Position numbers and translations under genes: made by a program
Assembly (NCBI GenBank): GCA_011033025.1
Contig: WFMF01000252.1
Location: 62,001-126,000 of the forward strand
From: Beroe forskalii
Taxonomy: Eukaryota > Ctenophora > Nuda > Beroida > Beroidae
Reading direction: 5' to 3'
Length of the DNA stretch: 64,000 bases
Part shown: positions 58,401 to 63,539 of the stretch, in pieces
How the letters are laid out: the number at the start of each line of letters is the position of its first letter
How positions within the stretch are numbered: position 1 is the first letter of the stretch
The notes under the pieces: model-generated
Database searches by the model: none
What the model saw: only the letters and a program-made list of their open reading frames with translations
Told to the model about the DNA's origin: nothing

Positions 58401-61400
58401 AAGTATAGCATAAAAACGTTGTTCCACACACATATCACCTTTAACTGGAGGCTATGAGCTATAGTGCAAGAGTTGAAAACTTAGGATCGAAGTGCCGATG
58501 TCCCGATGATCACAAACAAAACTTTTGTACTTCATCTGAGATGAATCATATCAAAATAAAAGCTTCTCTGACTAACCCATGTAGGTACAGAGCTCGTCTG
58601 TTCCGTCTGCACAGTCCTTGATCCCGTCACAGCGCTTGTTCTGCTGGATACACTCCCCACTGTCACACGTGAACTCGCCCAGCGCGCAGGGTAGTGGCAC
58701 TGAGAATAGGGGGTTGAAAAAACTTAGAAGTTGCAAGTGAAAAGGAGCAGGGATTGATTTGAGAATCAGTTGGCAGAATTTTCAAAAGTCGCGAAATTGT
58801 GTGGCTGATGACGCCTTATATGAACCCTACAACACCACATTACATATGAATTAGGAAGAATGAATTGATTGAATTCCCAGTAGAACTGTACAATAACTTG
58901 GCTAGACCTAGACCTACCTTTGCAGGAGTACTCGATGTCTAGGACGGCAGTGCCCGGAGTGCAGCCACTGTTGCCCAGGATAGCAGCACTGGTGTACAAC
59001 TGACACCTGTCCTTCCCGTCACAGCTCCCTCCCACCACTGACAACACGTCGATCCCGCAGCTCTTACCCCCGAACGTGGAGGCCTTGGTCTTGATCTGCA
59101 TTCCTGTGAGAGGGTTAAGAGTGAGTTGTAAAACTCTTCAAGCCATCATTAAGAGGGAAGGACTTTAACTACATGATCAGATATTTGCTGAATTATTAGT
59201 CTAAAGTTCTGGTCACAAAAAGCGCACGATACAATGTCCAGCCCGGCGCTCGGAATACTATCATGAACAAGTAAAAAGGCGCAGCAAGTGATAGCAAGTC
59301 TCATTGCATTACCTGGGGGGCAGGTGAGGACTGCGACTGAGGAGCAGGTAGACGTGTGTGTCTCACAGGACTGTCTCTTCACAGTTCCTGGATGTTTTAT
59401 TGTCAAATCGGTTATCAATTATCAATAAAGCGGGATTATTTCACTAGTAACGCCTATCATTTCACCTACTATCCGTTAACCTTCATTGACATCTTGAAAA
59501 AACATAATTTAGTGCTATACAGTCAACACCATTACAGCTTTACCCCCTGCAGACACTATACACTCACCGGAGTTATCGCAGGTACAGAACCGCTGCACGG
59601 ATTGGTAACTAGCCCCACACTTCACCTTGTCCGGAACCTTAACGAACCCCACGCACCGCTTGTAGTTCACATCTCCCTTCTGAGACACGTAGCCGGGCTG
59701 GTCGTCATTAAACCACGTCTTGGAGCCCTTGTTGGTCTGGCAGATGGCAGGGCCCACTTTGTTAATGAGGGCGGTTAGGTCCCGTGTTACGATGTGAGTG
59801 TTACACACCAGACCCTCGTCCTGACACGCCGTGTTGCAGGATCCTCCCTCAACACTCATCAGGTTGAAGGATTCTGGGATGGAGGGAAAGGGGTTAAAAG
59901 TCAAGGATTAGAACTTAGAACTTAGAAGTAGTGAAGAGTTAGAATGGTTAGAGGTAAAGGGTTATAGGTAAAGGTTTATTGGTAAAGGGTTAGAGGCGAA
60001 GGGTTGGAGGTATAGGGTTAGAGGTAAAGGGTTGGAGATACTTTATTTGAGTATGAGATTGAATATACGTGATTTAGATAAATAAATCAAGTTACAAATA
60101 AAAGCTACATTTGCCAACAATTGTTTTTTGCTGAATTGAATTAAAATGCGACAGTAAAAACATCAGTAGGAGTGAAAATTAAATTATCAGCAAAATATTT
60201 CAATAATATTTCAAATTCAATAAGTATTTCAATAAACGCGTAGTACCTGCCGAGTAAACTTCCATTTCACAAACTGTAAGAACAGCAGTCTTTGCAAGTG
60301 TCACAGCCACATAACGACCCCGTATGATCGGGTCGCAGTTTATTGTAGCCTGGAGGACGAACGTAATCAGTATTGGGCTATTAATCTTGAATTAGCTTAT
60401 TTTGAAACATGTGATTGACGAAGTCTGATCTAATCCGACACGCAGGTAATGGATTATGGACAAGACTGGTTTAATTGAATGCTGCTCGTAAACCCCAGTT
60501 GGAATCCTGCCAACTATAACAAAATATTTAAATAATTGCTCTAATTGATCCAATAACACCTAAAATCTCAAAGTTCCCCCAAATCCAAAAGAAGACTACA
60601 TTAAAAACCCTCTCCTATCAGTGTAAGACAGTGCTCAGAATACCTTGTCTCCGTTGGATGGCATGCTGTAGGTTCCCCCACACTGGGCCCCACTGGTCGG
60701 GTCTGTAGTGCTGTTACCAACGTACACCGTGAACTCGCTCAGAGTGGTCGGCGCTGTTACCGTAACCTGGGGCAATGTCATGTTACCGCTACCTCAGAGT
60801 GGTCGGCGCTGTTACCGTTACCTGAAATATGGGGTAATGTTACCGTTACCTGTGGGTGAATGTCATGTCACCGTCCTATGGGGGATCAGTTATGTGGAAG
60901 GATGTTGCCCTGATGCTAGTACAGTGAACATATGAGGCCTTATTACAAAGTACGATTAGGATATCCGCTAATTACTTGCAAAATAAAGTAGGGGCCATTG
61001 CCTCAAAATTAGGAGTTCACTTAGGACTACCCATTCTACCCCAGAAGTTATACATATAGGCTGTCCTCTGCAAACGAAAGAAAATACAACATAGAAAGAT
61101 TACGGTTACATAAAGATCATATTCAAACCCGTGTTTTTCTTTATTTAGGATGCTGCTCTCAACTGACCTGTGAAACCCAAAACTGATCTCCTAAGTCAAT
61201 CCATATCCAGGGTGAGCTCTGACTGTTGGTGGTTGCACACTTAGCAGCGTTGGTGGAGTAGGATCCATCCACTGCCAGGTTACATCCCAGATTCCCACTT
61301 TTAGAACTCTGCTGACAGGCAGCTTTGAAGGCAAGCTCTGAAAGGAGAAGGTATTGATAATCAGGTTCAATCAGGGCAATTTGATAGAGACAATTCAAGG

Positions 61401-61607
61401 ATTTACTGATCAAAGTAGCAGATATGAAGCAGAACTAAGGAAGTTAAAAAGTAGAAACTAAATTTCTTAGACAAAAAACTCAGTGTTTATTGTTTGGCTA
61501 TTTGTAATAACTCCCTGTGGAACTCTCAGTGGTCAGTTGGATATTGTACCAAAAAATTTTAAAAAAGAACTCACCGCTGTTAGCTACTTTGGCACCGTTG
61601 ATTTTAT
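30761..61607 (-). CDS. Giant MALRD1-like extracellular multidomain gene (5' and middle part, about 68 recognisable exons)
   Basis: The gene runs on the minus strand from a promoter-like region at about 61.8 kb. Nearly every exon is bounded by GT and AG and most junctions are phase 1. Domain order from the N-terminus: fucolectin-type F5/8, cysteine-rich module, SUEL lectin, LDLa, fucolectin, LCCL, SUEL lectin, LDLa, MAM with kringle, LDLa, MAM, LDLa, MAM with pentraxin and WSC/Ig, LDLa, WSC-like, MAM, cysteine-rich module, trefoil, and then about eleven MAMs interleaved with LDLa and Ig. The carbohydrate-binding head and adhesive MAM/LDLa stalk suggest a secreted or cell-surface matrix, mucus or immune recognition protein. 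The first coding exon and signal peptide are not identified; the first recognised piece is a 33-base exon at 61575-61607. Several local frameshifts are listed separately. It probably continues into 25397-17764. Confidence 0.75.
31486..31555. repeat. AAAGAGCTTTTT-type short palindromic repeat in an intron
   Basis: Six tandem units of 11-13 bases built on AAAGAGCTTTTTA, each nearly self-complementary because of AAAGAGCTCTTT. Confidence 0.7.
31689..33131 (-). CDS. Exons of MAM domain 14 and a preceding LDLa
   Basis: Exon 32925-33131 has a MAM end ([13 protein letters not shown]) plus the first half of an LDLa ([15 protein letters not shown]). Exon 32537-32726 finishes the LDLa ([16 protein letters not shown]) and starts the next MAM. 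Exon 32236-32355 holds its centre (FEFWYHMRG). Its last third is unusually split over 31977-32093 and 31689-31800 ([13 protein letters not shown]). The LDLa intron falls inside the module, just after the third cysteine. Confidence 0.7.
33269..33655 (-). CDS. MAM domain 13, N-terminal and central exon with a frameshift
   Basis: One long exon encodes the MAM start ([15 protein letters not shown]), the centre ([18 protein letters not shown]) and the end of the centre ([17 protein letters not shown]). Between DWFDYNCN and STFWYHM the frame shifts by one base, near 33384-33390. Both halves are excellent MAM sequence, so either an extra base was called or the allele is broken. The C-terminal third is in exon 32925-33131. 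A short duplication of TAGTTGTACACTGG straddles the acceptor. Confidence 0.65.
33880..35056 (-). CDS. LDLa plus MAM domain 12
   Basis: Exon 34923-35056 holds a complete LDLa ([26 protein letters not shown]) and the first residues of a MAM. Exon 34653-34773 continues it ([18 protein letters not shown]). Exon 34283-34503 is the centre ([33 protein letters not shown]). Exon 33880-34015 is the C-terminal third ([14 protein letters not shown]). Confidence 0.72.
35213..36193 (-). CDS. MAM domain 11 with a decayed central exon
   Basis: Exon 36043-36193 is a normal MAM start ([27 protein letters not shown]), and the exon ending at 35431 is a normal last third ([13 protein letters not shown]). The centre is damaged: 35660-35782 reads [16 protein letters not shown], preceded by a duplicated ILQT segment, and two extra bases (AC) break the frame at about 35709. 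For the C-terminal exon no donor compatible with the phase of the next exon (34923-35056) is evident near 35213-35225. Confidence 0.55.
36351..36848 (-). CDS. C2-type immunoglobulin domain
   Basis: Exon 36686-36848 gives the first half ([17 protein letters not shown], then IKWTHDD) and exon 36351-36481 the second ([16 protein letters not shown]). Together they carry the two disulphide cysteines, the core tryptophan and the D-A-G-x-Y-x-C motif. The join requires a GTGTTT donor just after GGYLE, a phase-2 junction. The domain lies between the end of one MAM (36998-37133) and the start of the next (36043-36193). Confidence 0.75.
36998..38282 (-). CDS. MAM end plus LDLa, then MAM domain 10
   Basis: Exon 38017-38282 encodes a MAM end ([14 protein letters not shown]) and a full LDLa ([16 protein letters not shown] to [10 protein letters not shown]). 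The next MAM is spread over 37717-37842 ([15 protein letters not shown], in which the usual first cysteine is missing), 37376-37588 ([32 protein letters not shown]) and 36998-37133 ([15 protein letters not shown]). Confidence 0.7.
38418..38999 (-). CDS. Second half of an Ig-like domain and start of MAM domain 9
   Basis: Exon 38775-38999 encodes the end of an Ig fold ([19 protein letters not shown]), with valine where the second cysteine should be, then a MAM start ([12 protein letters not shown]). Exon 38418-38625 carries the MAM centre ([33 protein letters not shown]). The C-terminal third lies in 38017-38282. Confidence 0.68.
39152..39842 (-). CDS. MAM domain 8 (centre and end) followed by the first half of an Ig-like domain
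   Basis: Exon 39672-39842 is the MAM centre ([35 protein letters not shown]). Exon 39152-39493 holds the MAM end ([13 protein letters not shown]) and the first Ig half ([27 protein letters not shown]), in which isoleucine replaces the first Ig cysteine. Upstream of the central exon the expected AG acceptor reads CG (39843-39844), so this exon could not be spliced in its usual way if the sequence is right. Confidence 0.62.
40007..40563 (-). CDS. MAM end, LDLa and start of MAM domain 8
   Basis: Exon 40347-40563 encodes a MAM end ([13 protein letters not shown]) and the first half of an LDLa ([14 protein letters not shown]). Exon 40007-40212 completes it ([20 protein letters not shown]) and begins a MAM ([16 protein letters not shown]). 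The phase-2 donor CCAA|GTGTAT and the acceptor exon both begin GTGTATCAC, so the junction can slide. I chose the phase-compatible position. Confidence 0.7.
40734..41922 (-). CDS. MAM domains 6 and 7
   Basis: Exon 41639-41922 gives MAM 6 start and centre ([32 protein letters not shown]). The long exon 41028-41478 gives its end ([13 protein letters not shown]) directly followed by the start of MAM 7 ([12 protein letters not shown]) up to [10 protein letters not shown]. Exon 40734-40859 ([18 protein letters not shown]) completes the centre; its 3' limit is uncertain, with a phase-compatible GTTCCT donor. The intron position inside MAM 7 differs from that in the other MAMs. Confidence 0.68.
42072..42781 (-). 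CDS. MAM domain 5 lacking its N-terminal part, plus LDLa
   Basis: Exons 42684-42781 ([19 protein letters not shown]), 42411-42501 ([18 protein letters not shown]) and 42072-42254 ([13 protein letters not shown]) give the centre and end of a MAM. The last exon also carries a complete LDLa ([24 protein letters not shown]). No CDFE-type MAM start is found upstream; the preceding exon is the trefoil. Either the N-terminal part was lost or the trefoil replaces it. Confidence 0.65.
42815..42964 (-). CDS. P-type (trefoil) domain exon
   Basis: The exon has acceptor CACAG and donor GTAAGT and encodes [20 protein letters not shown], then CCYDD, then IHCFKRN. The spacing of cysteines and the CC pair are diagnostic of a trefoil domain, which occurs in mucin-associated secreted proteins. 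It lies between a cysteine-rich module and the truncated MAM 5. Confidence 0.8.
43222..43694 (-). CDS. Cysteine-rich module 2, resembling the extracellular C-terminal segment of MGAT5-type enzymes
   Basis: Exons 43601-43694 ([20 protein letters not shown]) and 43222-43370 ([34 protein letters not shown]). The pattern GQ-x-CDxVC, later a conserved PAY, then C and a final R-x-C-x-C matches the module at 59568-59873. It recalls the cysteine-rich C-terminal part of N-acetylglucosaminyltransferase V proteins; no catalytic domain is present here. The donor at 43221 is duplicated 15 bases downstream (GTGAGTGTTGTCAAGGTGAG), giving two possible ends. Confidence 0.55.
43920..44494 (-). CDS. MAM domain 4 (centre and end)
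   Basis: Exon 44340-44494 encodes the centre ([34 protein letters not shown]) and exon 43920-44101 the end ([13 protein letters not shown], completed by the next exon). The exon upstream must end in phase 1, but the nearest recognised upstream exon (47303-47439) ends in phase 0. At least one exon is therefore missing between them, probably in the damaged stretch 44580-45720. The sequence GGAATGTACCTATGGA around the 43920 donor is directly repeated 47 bases away in the intron. Confidence 0.65.
44580..45855. other. Damaged or low-quality intronic stretch with an internal duplication
   Basis: Runs of A, T, C and G of abnormal length resemble the sequence around the gap at 15.7 kb. Two diverged copies of one segment are present, at about 45090-45310 and 45450-45720, sharing ACCAGATCAAGGATTT and AAAAAGTTTTCTTTG. 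A third partial match lies at 44980-45060. A minus-strand stretch at about 44895-44945 ([17 protein letters not shown] followed by GTATAA) could be a lost WSC-like exon, but no acceptor is evident. I support no gene here. Confidence 0.5.
45856..46743 (-). CDS. Intronless nested gene: Pro/Ser/Thr-rich protein of 295 residues with a basic C-terminus
   Basis: A single open frame lies in the intron between exons 47303-47439 and 44340-44494 of the giant gene, on the same strand. Its composition is low-complexity Pro/Ser/Thr to about residue 215 ([19 protein letters not shown]). The tail is strongly basic ([20 protein letters not shown]) and ends with [16 protein letters not shown] fits the SILK-type docking motif for protein phosphatase 1; this is a short motif, so the link is suggestive only. 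No signal peptide or membrane segment is seen. Being intronless it may be a retrocopy. I do not recognise the family. Confidence 0.6.
   Translation of the reverse strand: MTAKFILCGFPFLRHNKVSPAPCSCTLQEQSFRSPAPPALFTPGDDLANTPCSCGSSNPPSTRSKNLPTPPPISPRQPDITPVPAMLIPRTRLLSDDMTASGHDVFFPKYTSTGIADEDLTMGESTLVIPVAVPSVPRTRSSHSVVFSNDVVMPPIREMQLPVFNFTDYETSGSAPGFLSTQYTAGTLTPTIFVNTAVSGIPTSPPAITPCPISPPPRTVTGRSAASDLQATRTSRGPSTEGRNTTLGKRLRRNLTRGKTFLRKMRRPRSLPTSPEDKKKSILKRSLPSVKGSFV
46824..46831 (-). promoter_or_regulatory. Candidate TATA box of the nested 295-residue gene
   Basis: TATTTAAA on the minus strand lies about 80 bases upstream of the ATG (46741-46743). That would place a start site near 46795 and give a short 5' leader. 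Position and motif fit; no other evidence. Confidence 0.35.
47303..47439 (-). CDS. WSC-like cysteine-rich exon
   Basis: The exon encodes [16 protein letters not shown], then [20 protein letters not shown] at the start, a cysteine about 30 residues later and an aromatic KYT end are typical of the first half of WSC-type carbohydrate-binding modules. It ends in phase 0 at a GTCAGT donor. The second half is not recognised downstream. Confidence 0.5.
47608..48177 (-). CDS. C-terminal third of the doubly interrupted MAM domain 3, plus LDLa
   Basis: Exon 48042-48177 ([39 protein letters not shown]) and exon 47608-47796 ([16 protein letters not shown]) give the last third of a MAM. A complete LDLa follows ([26 protein letters not shown]). 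The MAM reads continuously from LGKIGALD at the end of exon 50089-50234 into VHKVFM at 48177, both phase 0, so everything between is an insertion. Confidence 0.7.
48178..49074. other. Intronic stretch of poor-looking sequence with short GC-rich inverted motifs
   Basis: From 48195 to 48700 homopolymer runs are abnormally frequent. At 48720-49010 there are many short self-complementary motifs such as CCTTCGGG, CCTTCGGCC and CTCGCCCTC, as seen in some repetitive elements. No exon is supportable. The second half of the Ig domain begun at 49075 would be expected near here and is absent. Confidence 0.5.
49075..49851 (-). CDS. WSC-like module and Ig half-domain inserted in MAM domain 3
   Basis: Exons 49687-49851 ([36 protein letters not shown]) and 49363-49506 ([31 protein letters not shown]) form a WSC-like module. 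Exon 49075-49237 is the first half of an Ig fold ([26 protein letters not shown]). All are phase 0 at both ends. An extra base at about 49135-49142 shifts the frame inside the Ig exon. The module interrupts a MAM between its central and C-terminal exons. Confidence 0.6.
50089..51962 (-). CDS. MAM domain 3 with a nested pentraxin domain
   Basis: Exon 51835-51962 is a MAM start ([27 protein letters not shown]). It should be followed by the GHYMY exon, which is 50089-50234 ([34 protein letters not shown]). Between them lie four exons forming a whole pentraxin: 51538-51661 ([24 protein letters not shown]), 51202-51319, 50856-51014 ([24 protein letters not shown]) and 50422-50656 ([33 protein letters not shown]). 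The cassette is phase 1 at both ends, so it fits a MAM intron without changing the frame. The usual pentraxin hallmark H-x-C-x-S/T-W is present as HTCLTW. Confidence 0.8.
52319..52423 (-). CDS. LDLa exon with a disrupted start
   Basis: It encodes [20 protein letters not shown], then [14 protein letters not shown]. Five of the six LDLa cysteines are present. The missing first one would come from the sequence just upstream, which has been expanded into a minisatellite and carries a 14-base insertion (TGTTCT, insertion, GACAAG) that shifts the frame. The acceptor TTAAG at 52424-52425 keeps the phase with the preceding MAM exon but leaves out that cysteine. Confidence 0.6.
52424..52850. repeat. 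42-bp minisatellite derived from an LDLa exon start, about ten units
   Basis: The unit contains GGTTAATCTCAGAACACAG, then CGGCGTAACTGTGGGATACA. On the minus strand each unit reads [14 protein letters not shown] in one open frame, because 42 is a multiple of three. VTPLC is how LDLa modules begin in this gene (TPYC and TPLC elsewhere), so the unit seems to be made from the 5' end of the adjacent exon plus intron. Two larger units contain a duplicated CTGAAAT. Confidence 0.9.
52992..53916 (-). CDS. MAM domain 2
   Basis: Exons 53770-53916 ([31 protein letters not shown]), 53302-53474 ([35 protein letters not shown]) and 52992-53148 ([16 protein letters not shown]) make one standard three-exon MAM with phase-1 ends. 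The structure of this undisturbed domain is a useful reference for the nested ones on either side. Confidence 0.75.
54074..55753 (-). CDS. MAM domain 1 with a nested kringle, followed by LDLa
   Basis: Exon 55574-55753 is a MAM start ([29 protein letters not shown]) that runs on into the first kringle cysteine ([10 protein letters not shown]). Exons 55206-55290 ([19 protein letters not shown]) and 54871-55001 ([27 protein letters not shown]) complete a kringle with six cysteines. Exon 54531-54707 resumes the MAM ([34 protein letters not shown]). Exon 54074-54340 ends it ([13 protein letters not shown]) and adds an LDLa ([24 protein letters not shown]). The kringle sits exactly where the pentraxin sits in MAM 3. 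Confidence 0.8.
55008..55095. repeat. Purine-rich 20-25 bp tandem repeat in the kringle intron
   Basis: Four or so units of the type GGGAGGTGAGGGAAAGAGAT lie just upstream (minus strand) of exon 54871-55001, giving a pyrimidine-rich minus strand next to the acceptor. Confidence 0.6.
55342..55518. repeat. Two adjacent perfect palindromes
   Basis: Palindrome 1 has 49-base arms, 55342-55390 and 55392-55440, with a single-base centre at 55391. Palindrome 2 has 40-base arms, 55438-55477 and 55479-55518, with a single-base centre at 55478. All arm positions pair without mismatch, and the two palindromes overlap by three bases. The whole is bracketed by CTTCGAAG on the left (55338-55345) and CTTCGAAG on the right (55519-55526). 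It lies in the intron between the first two kringle exons. Confidence 0.95.
55927..56049 (-). CDS. LDLa domain exon
   Basis: A complete LDLa in one phase-1 exon: [14 protein letters not shown], then [14 protein letters not shown], then CG. It lies between the second SUEL lectin and the kringle-bearing MAM. Confidence 0.78.
56248..56720 (-). CDS. SUEL-type (galactose-binding) lectin domain 2
   Basis: Exon 56519-56720 carries the end of the LCCL region and the lectin start ([17 protein letters not shown]). Exon 56248-56359 gives the typical lectin end ([20 protein letters not shown], then KLIVSYMC). N-x-x-FGDPC followed by a basic stretch and SY-x-C is diagnostic for the rhamnose/galactose-binding SUEL fold. 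Sugar binding is inferred from the family. Confidence 0.78.
56900..57499 (-). CDS. LCCL domain (with the end of fucolectin domain 2)
   Basis: Exon 57329-57499 finishes the fucolectin ([20 protein letters not shown]) and opens an LCCL domain ([13 protein letters not shown]). Exon 56900-57062 continues with [20 protein letters not shown], then [10 protein letters not shown], then GSKQNGISS. The AAVHAG and S-K-Q-NGI-S motifs are characteristic of LCCL domains, which occur in secreted matrix and lipopolysaccharide-binding proteins. Confidence 0.75.
57744..58331 (-). CDS. Fucolectin-type F5/8 domain 2
   Basis: Exon 58136-58331 gives the start ([20 protein letters not shown], then [19 protein letters not shown]). 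Exon 57744-57898 gives the middle ([20 protein letters not shown]). The C-terminal strand is in 57329-57499. Fucose-binding F5/8 (FTP) domains share the VDLG and GRYV elements. A lectin role at the cell surface is inferred. Confidence 0.75.
58577..58699 (-). CDS. LDLa domain exon
   Basis: One-exon LDLa: [14 protein letters not shown], then [14 protein letters not shown], then LC. It separates the first SUEL lectin from the second fucolectin domain. Confidence 0.76.
58918..59387 (-). CDS. SUEL-type lectin domain 1
   Basis: Exon 59313-59387 supplies the first cysteine strand ([20 protein letters not shown]). Exon 58918-59103 supplies the rest ([34 protein letters not shown], then DIEYSC). The R-C-Q-L core and I-EYSC end fit the SUEL family, although the FGDPC motif of domain 2 is replaced by GCTPG. 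Confidence 0.65.
59568..59873 (-). CDS. Cysteine-rich module 1, resembling the C-terminal extracellular segment of MGAT5-type enzymes
   Basis: A single phase-1 exon encodes [20 protein letters not shown], then [24 protein letters not shown], and finally [11 protein letters not shown]. It shares its cysteine plan and the GYV-x(n)-C-x-G motif with 43222-43694. A substrate- or partner-binding accessory role is only an inference. Confidence 0.6.
59940..60040. repeat. GGGTTAGAGGTAAA-type tandem repeat
   Basis: About seven imperfect units of 13-15 bases in the intron between cysteine-rich module 1 and fucolectin domain 1. GGGTTA recurs as in telomeric DNA, but the units are longer and degenerate. 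Confidence 0.65.
60247..61607 (-). CDS. Fucolectin-type F5/8 domain 1 and the most 5' recognised exon
   Basis: Exon 61575-61607 is only 33 bases ([10 protein letters not shown]) and joins in phase 1 to exon 61168-61337 ([29 protein letters not shown], then PWIWIDLG). Exons 60644-60766 ([19 protein letters not shown]) and 60247-60349 ([28 protein letters not shown]) complete a fucolectin-like F5/8 domain. This is the first folded domain of the giant protein. The exon with the initiator and signal peptide lies further upstream and I could not fix it. Confidence 0.68.
60767..61167. other. Intron with a partial duplication of an exon start
   Basis: Just 5' (minus strand) of exon 60644-60766, the segment CTCAGAGTGGTCGGCGCTG with its following acceptor is repeated at about 60793-60825, and shorter GTTACCGTTACCTG units follow to about 60852. 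This offers alternative acceptors. No other exon is seen. Confidence 0.55.
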
Positions 61608-61789
61608 CTGAAAAGGAACCTTGTCAGAAAACTACATTCGGTCGAAGGCTTGAAGTTCCATTCAAAATGCACACAAAAATCGCATATTTTTTAAAACAAG
61701 TCATATCAGAGCATCGAATGCACAAAACGAAACAAAACACGATGCTACAAAGAATGGACGCTACACTGCACTGTACACACAGACATGTA

Positions 61790-61885
61790 CAACAAACACG
61801 CGACACCAGATCCACTCAGAATGTACAAAATATAGCCTTGCGCTGATTGGCTCGTGTATTGCGCGCCCTTCGCTCTGATTGGTCG
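61790..61885 (-). promoter_or_regulatory. Promoter of the giant MALRD1-like gene: two CCAAT boxes and a TATA box
   Basis: On the minus strand, CCAATCAG occurs twice (core CCAAT at 61878-61882 and 61846-61850, 32 bases apart). TATATTTT (61827-61834) follows 11 bases after the second box. The predicted start site is near 61800, about 190 bases before the first recognised exon. The stretch also holds GCGCGC motifs, unlike the AT-rich surroundings. The arrangement is a textbook TATA/CCAAT core promoter in the right orientation. Confidence 0.55.
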
Positions 61886-61962
61886 AAAGAAATGAAGTAT
61901 TGTGCAGTGATAGGTTGCGCGCTCTCTCACTGAGAATCAATGAATCAATGCCTTGCGGGACT

Positions 61963-63326
61963 GGAGGTCTTCCACGAAAAGAGCCCGTAAATATTTTACG
62001 TAACTTTCAAAAACCCCATAACTCTTACGAAGATTTTTATTTGTCTTCCACGAAAATACTTCGTAACTTTACGTGCGCGATAATTACCCAAAATGTCTTC
62101 CACCAAACAGAGTTACGAAGAATTTTATGTGTGTTTATTTAGCCGCGTATACAATACTATTTACCATATTTGTAACGGATTATGCCTATATATGGTGTGG
62201 AGTAGGTATGCATGTAATGGATATGTTAGCATAGCCGTGATAGTTGGGTCGGGTCATCGTAATTATATTAGTGTTTTGTTTCCGTTGTGTTTCTAACATT
62301 ATGTTTGATATATCGTGTTCATTAGTTATCCAATGCCTATCCATTATCCAATATCCATGTTAGCACTGTTTCGACTTTCGATGGTGATGGATGGTTTTGC
62401 CTTTTGGCTGATATATGATGTACCTATTTTAATCTACAAACCACAGTACCTACCTACCTACAGAAGTGCTGTGATTTGATCCGATCATATCTCTGTTTTA
62501 CTGTATAATCAAACTATACCTATGCATTTATAGACGGTGTAATTACATGAATGAATGATGCATCATTTAACAGCCGTGATCCATTGATATAATGCAACGA
62601 TCCAATGGAAAAATTTGGTCGTCGGCCTCATACTCTCATAGCTCAAATTTGGATGAAATGTACATTTTCCTGACAAAAACCACTGTGTAACTATGTGGAT
62701 TGTGGACGTACAAAAGGGCAGTTTTTAATTCTAAACGTTGGAGGTCAAACAAATGGAACAGACAATAGAAAATGTCACGATTTTGGGATTCGTGACATGT
62801 TTTCTAAAATAGGTAGTAGTAATAATACTGGTTGTGGTGAATGTGATAATATGAACAATGTAAATAGTTTGATAATATACACCCTCATTTAAAATAATCA
62901 CTTAAAATAATCATGCAGACATACCCTCCGAATCAATAGGAATAGTTAATTCTGTTGTTGGGACTCCCTACATTTGCCGGTTTACGAAGAAAAAATCTTC
63001 GTAAGTATGCTTTTTAATCCCCCTAACTATCCCCGTAACTTATGTGACGATTTCATTTCCGTAATCTTGCGTTACGAAGAAAATCTGAGTTACGAAGATT
63101 TCCCAATGCTATATACACTAATTACCTTCCATATAAGGTAATCATAACATATCACGGCTCTACTTGCGAAGAAAATAGAAAACCCCGTAAATATTTGTGG
63201 GATACAAATTAACGCTACTTATGGTGAGTTTCGTGGAAGCCAAATTCTACTTCCTTCGTAACTTTGCCCGTAACTCAACCGCAAACTACATAAAAATCTT
63301 CGTAACTCCGTTCGTGGAAGAGCTCC
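61963..63326. mobile_element. Non-autonomous element with terminal and subterminal inverted repeats
   Basis: It starts GGAGGTCTTCCACGAA and ends with the near-exact reverse complement TTCGTGGAAGAGCTCC. For about 200 bases inside the left end and 350 inside the right end, TTACGAAGA/TCTTCGTAA motifs occur repeatedly in both orientations. The interior (about 62160-62960) is AT-rich with no convincing protein. The organisation is that of a MITE or other transposase-less DNA element with subterminal binding sites. No clear target duplication is visible. Confidence 0.6.
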
Positions 63327-63539
63327 TGCTGCATTTTGGCGATTTTCCCATCTCTGTCATCTGTGTGGCTGTTTCTAGATTCGTATAAAATTTGAGTTTC
63401 TTTAGCGTGTACGCTGGTAAATATTCTAGAAAGCTACAATAACTGCAAGTATAGTAAGGGTCGTATGTGCTCTGGACTGTAACCCCCTGTGAACTAAATA
63501 GTTAAGTAGGTCTGAGAACGTTTTTCGGTAGTTCATAGT

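Noticed and set aside
59356..59778. Plus-strand open frame of 140 codons
   Set aside because: Antisense to the cysteine-rich module exon 59568-59873, which has a clear domain and good splice sites.
59940..60040. Interstitial telomere repeat
   Set aside because: GGGTTA recurs but the unit is a degenerate 13-15 bases, not a 6-base telomeric unit.
61624..61815. Candidate first exon with a short signal-peptide-like start (MTCFKKYAIFVCIL)
   Set aside because: It is correctly placed below the TATA box, but no donor of the required phase 1 follows before its stop codon, so I could not support it.
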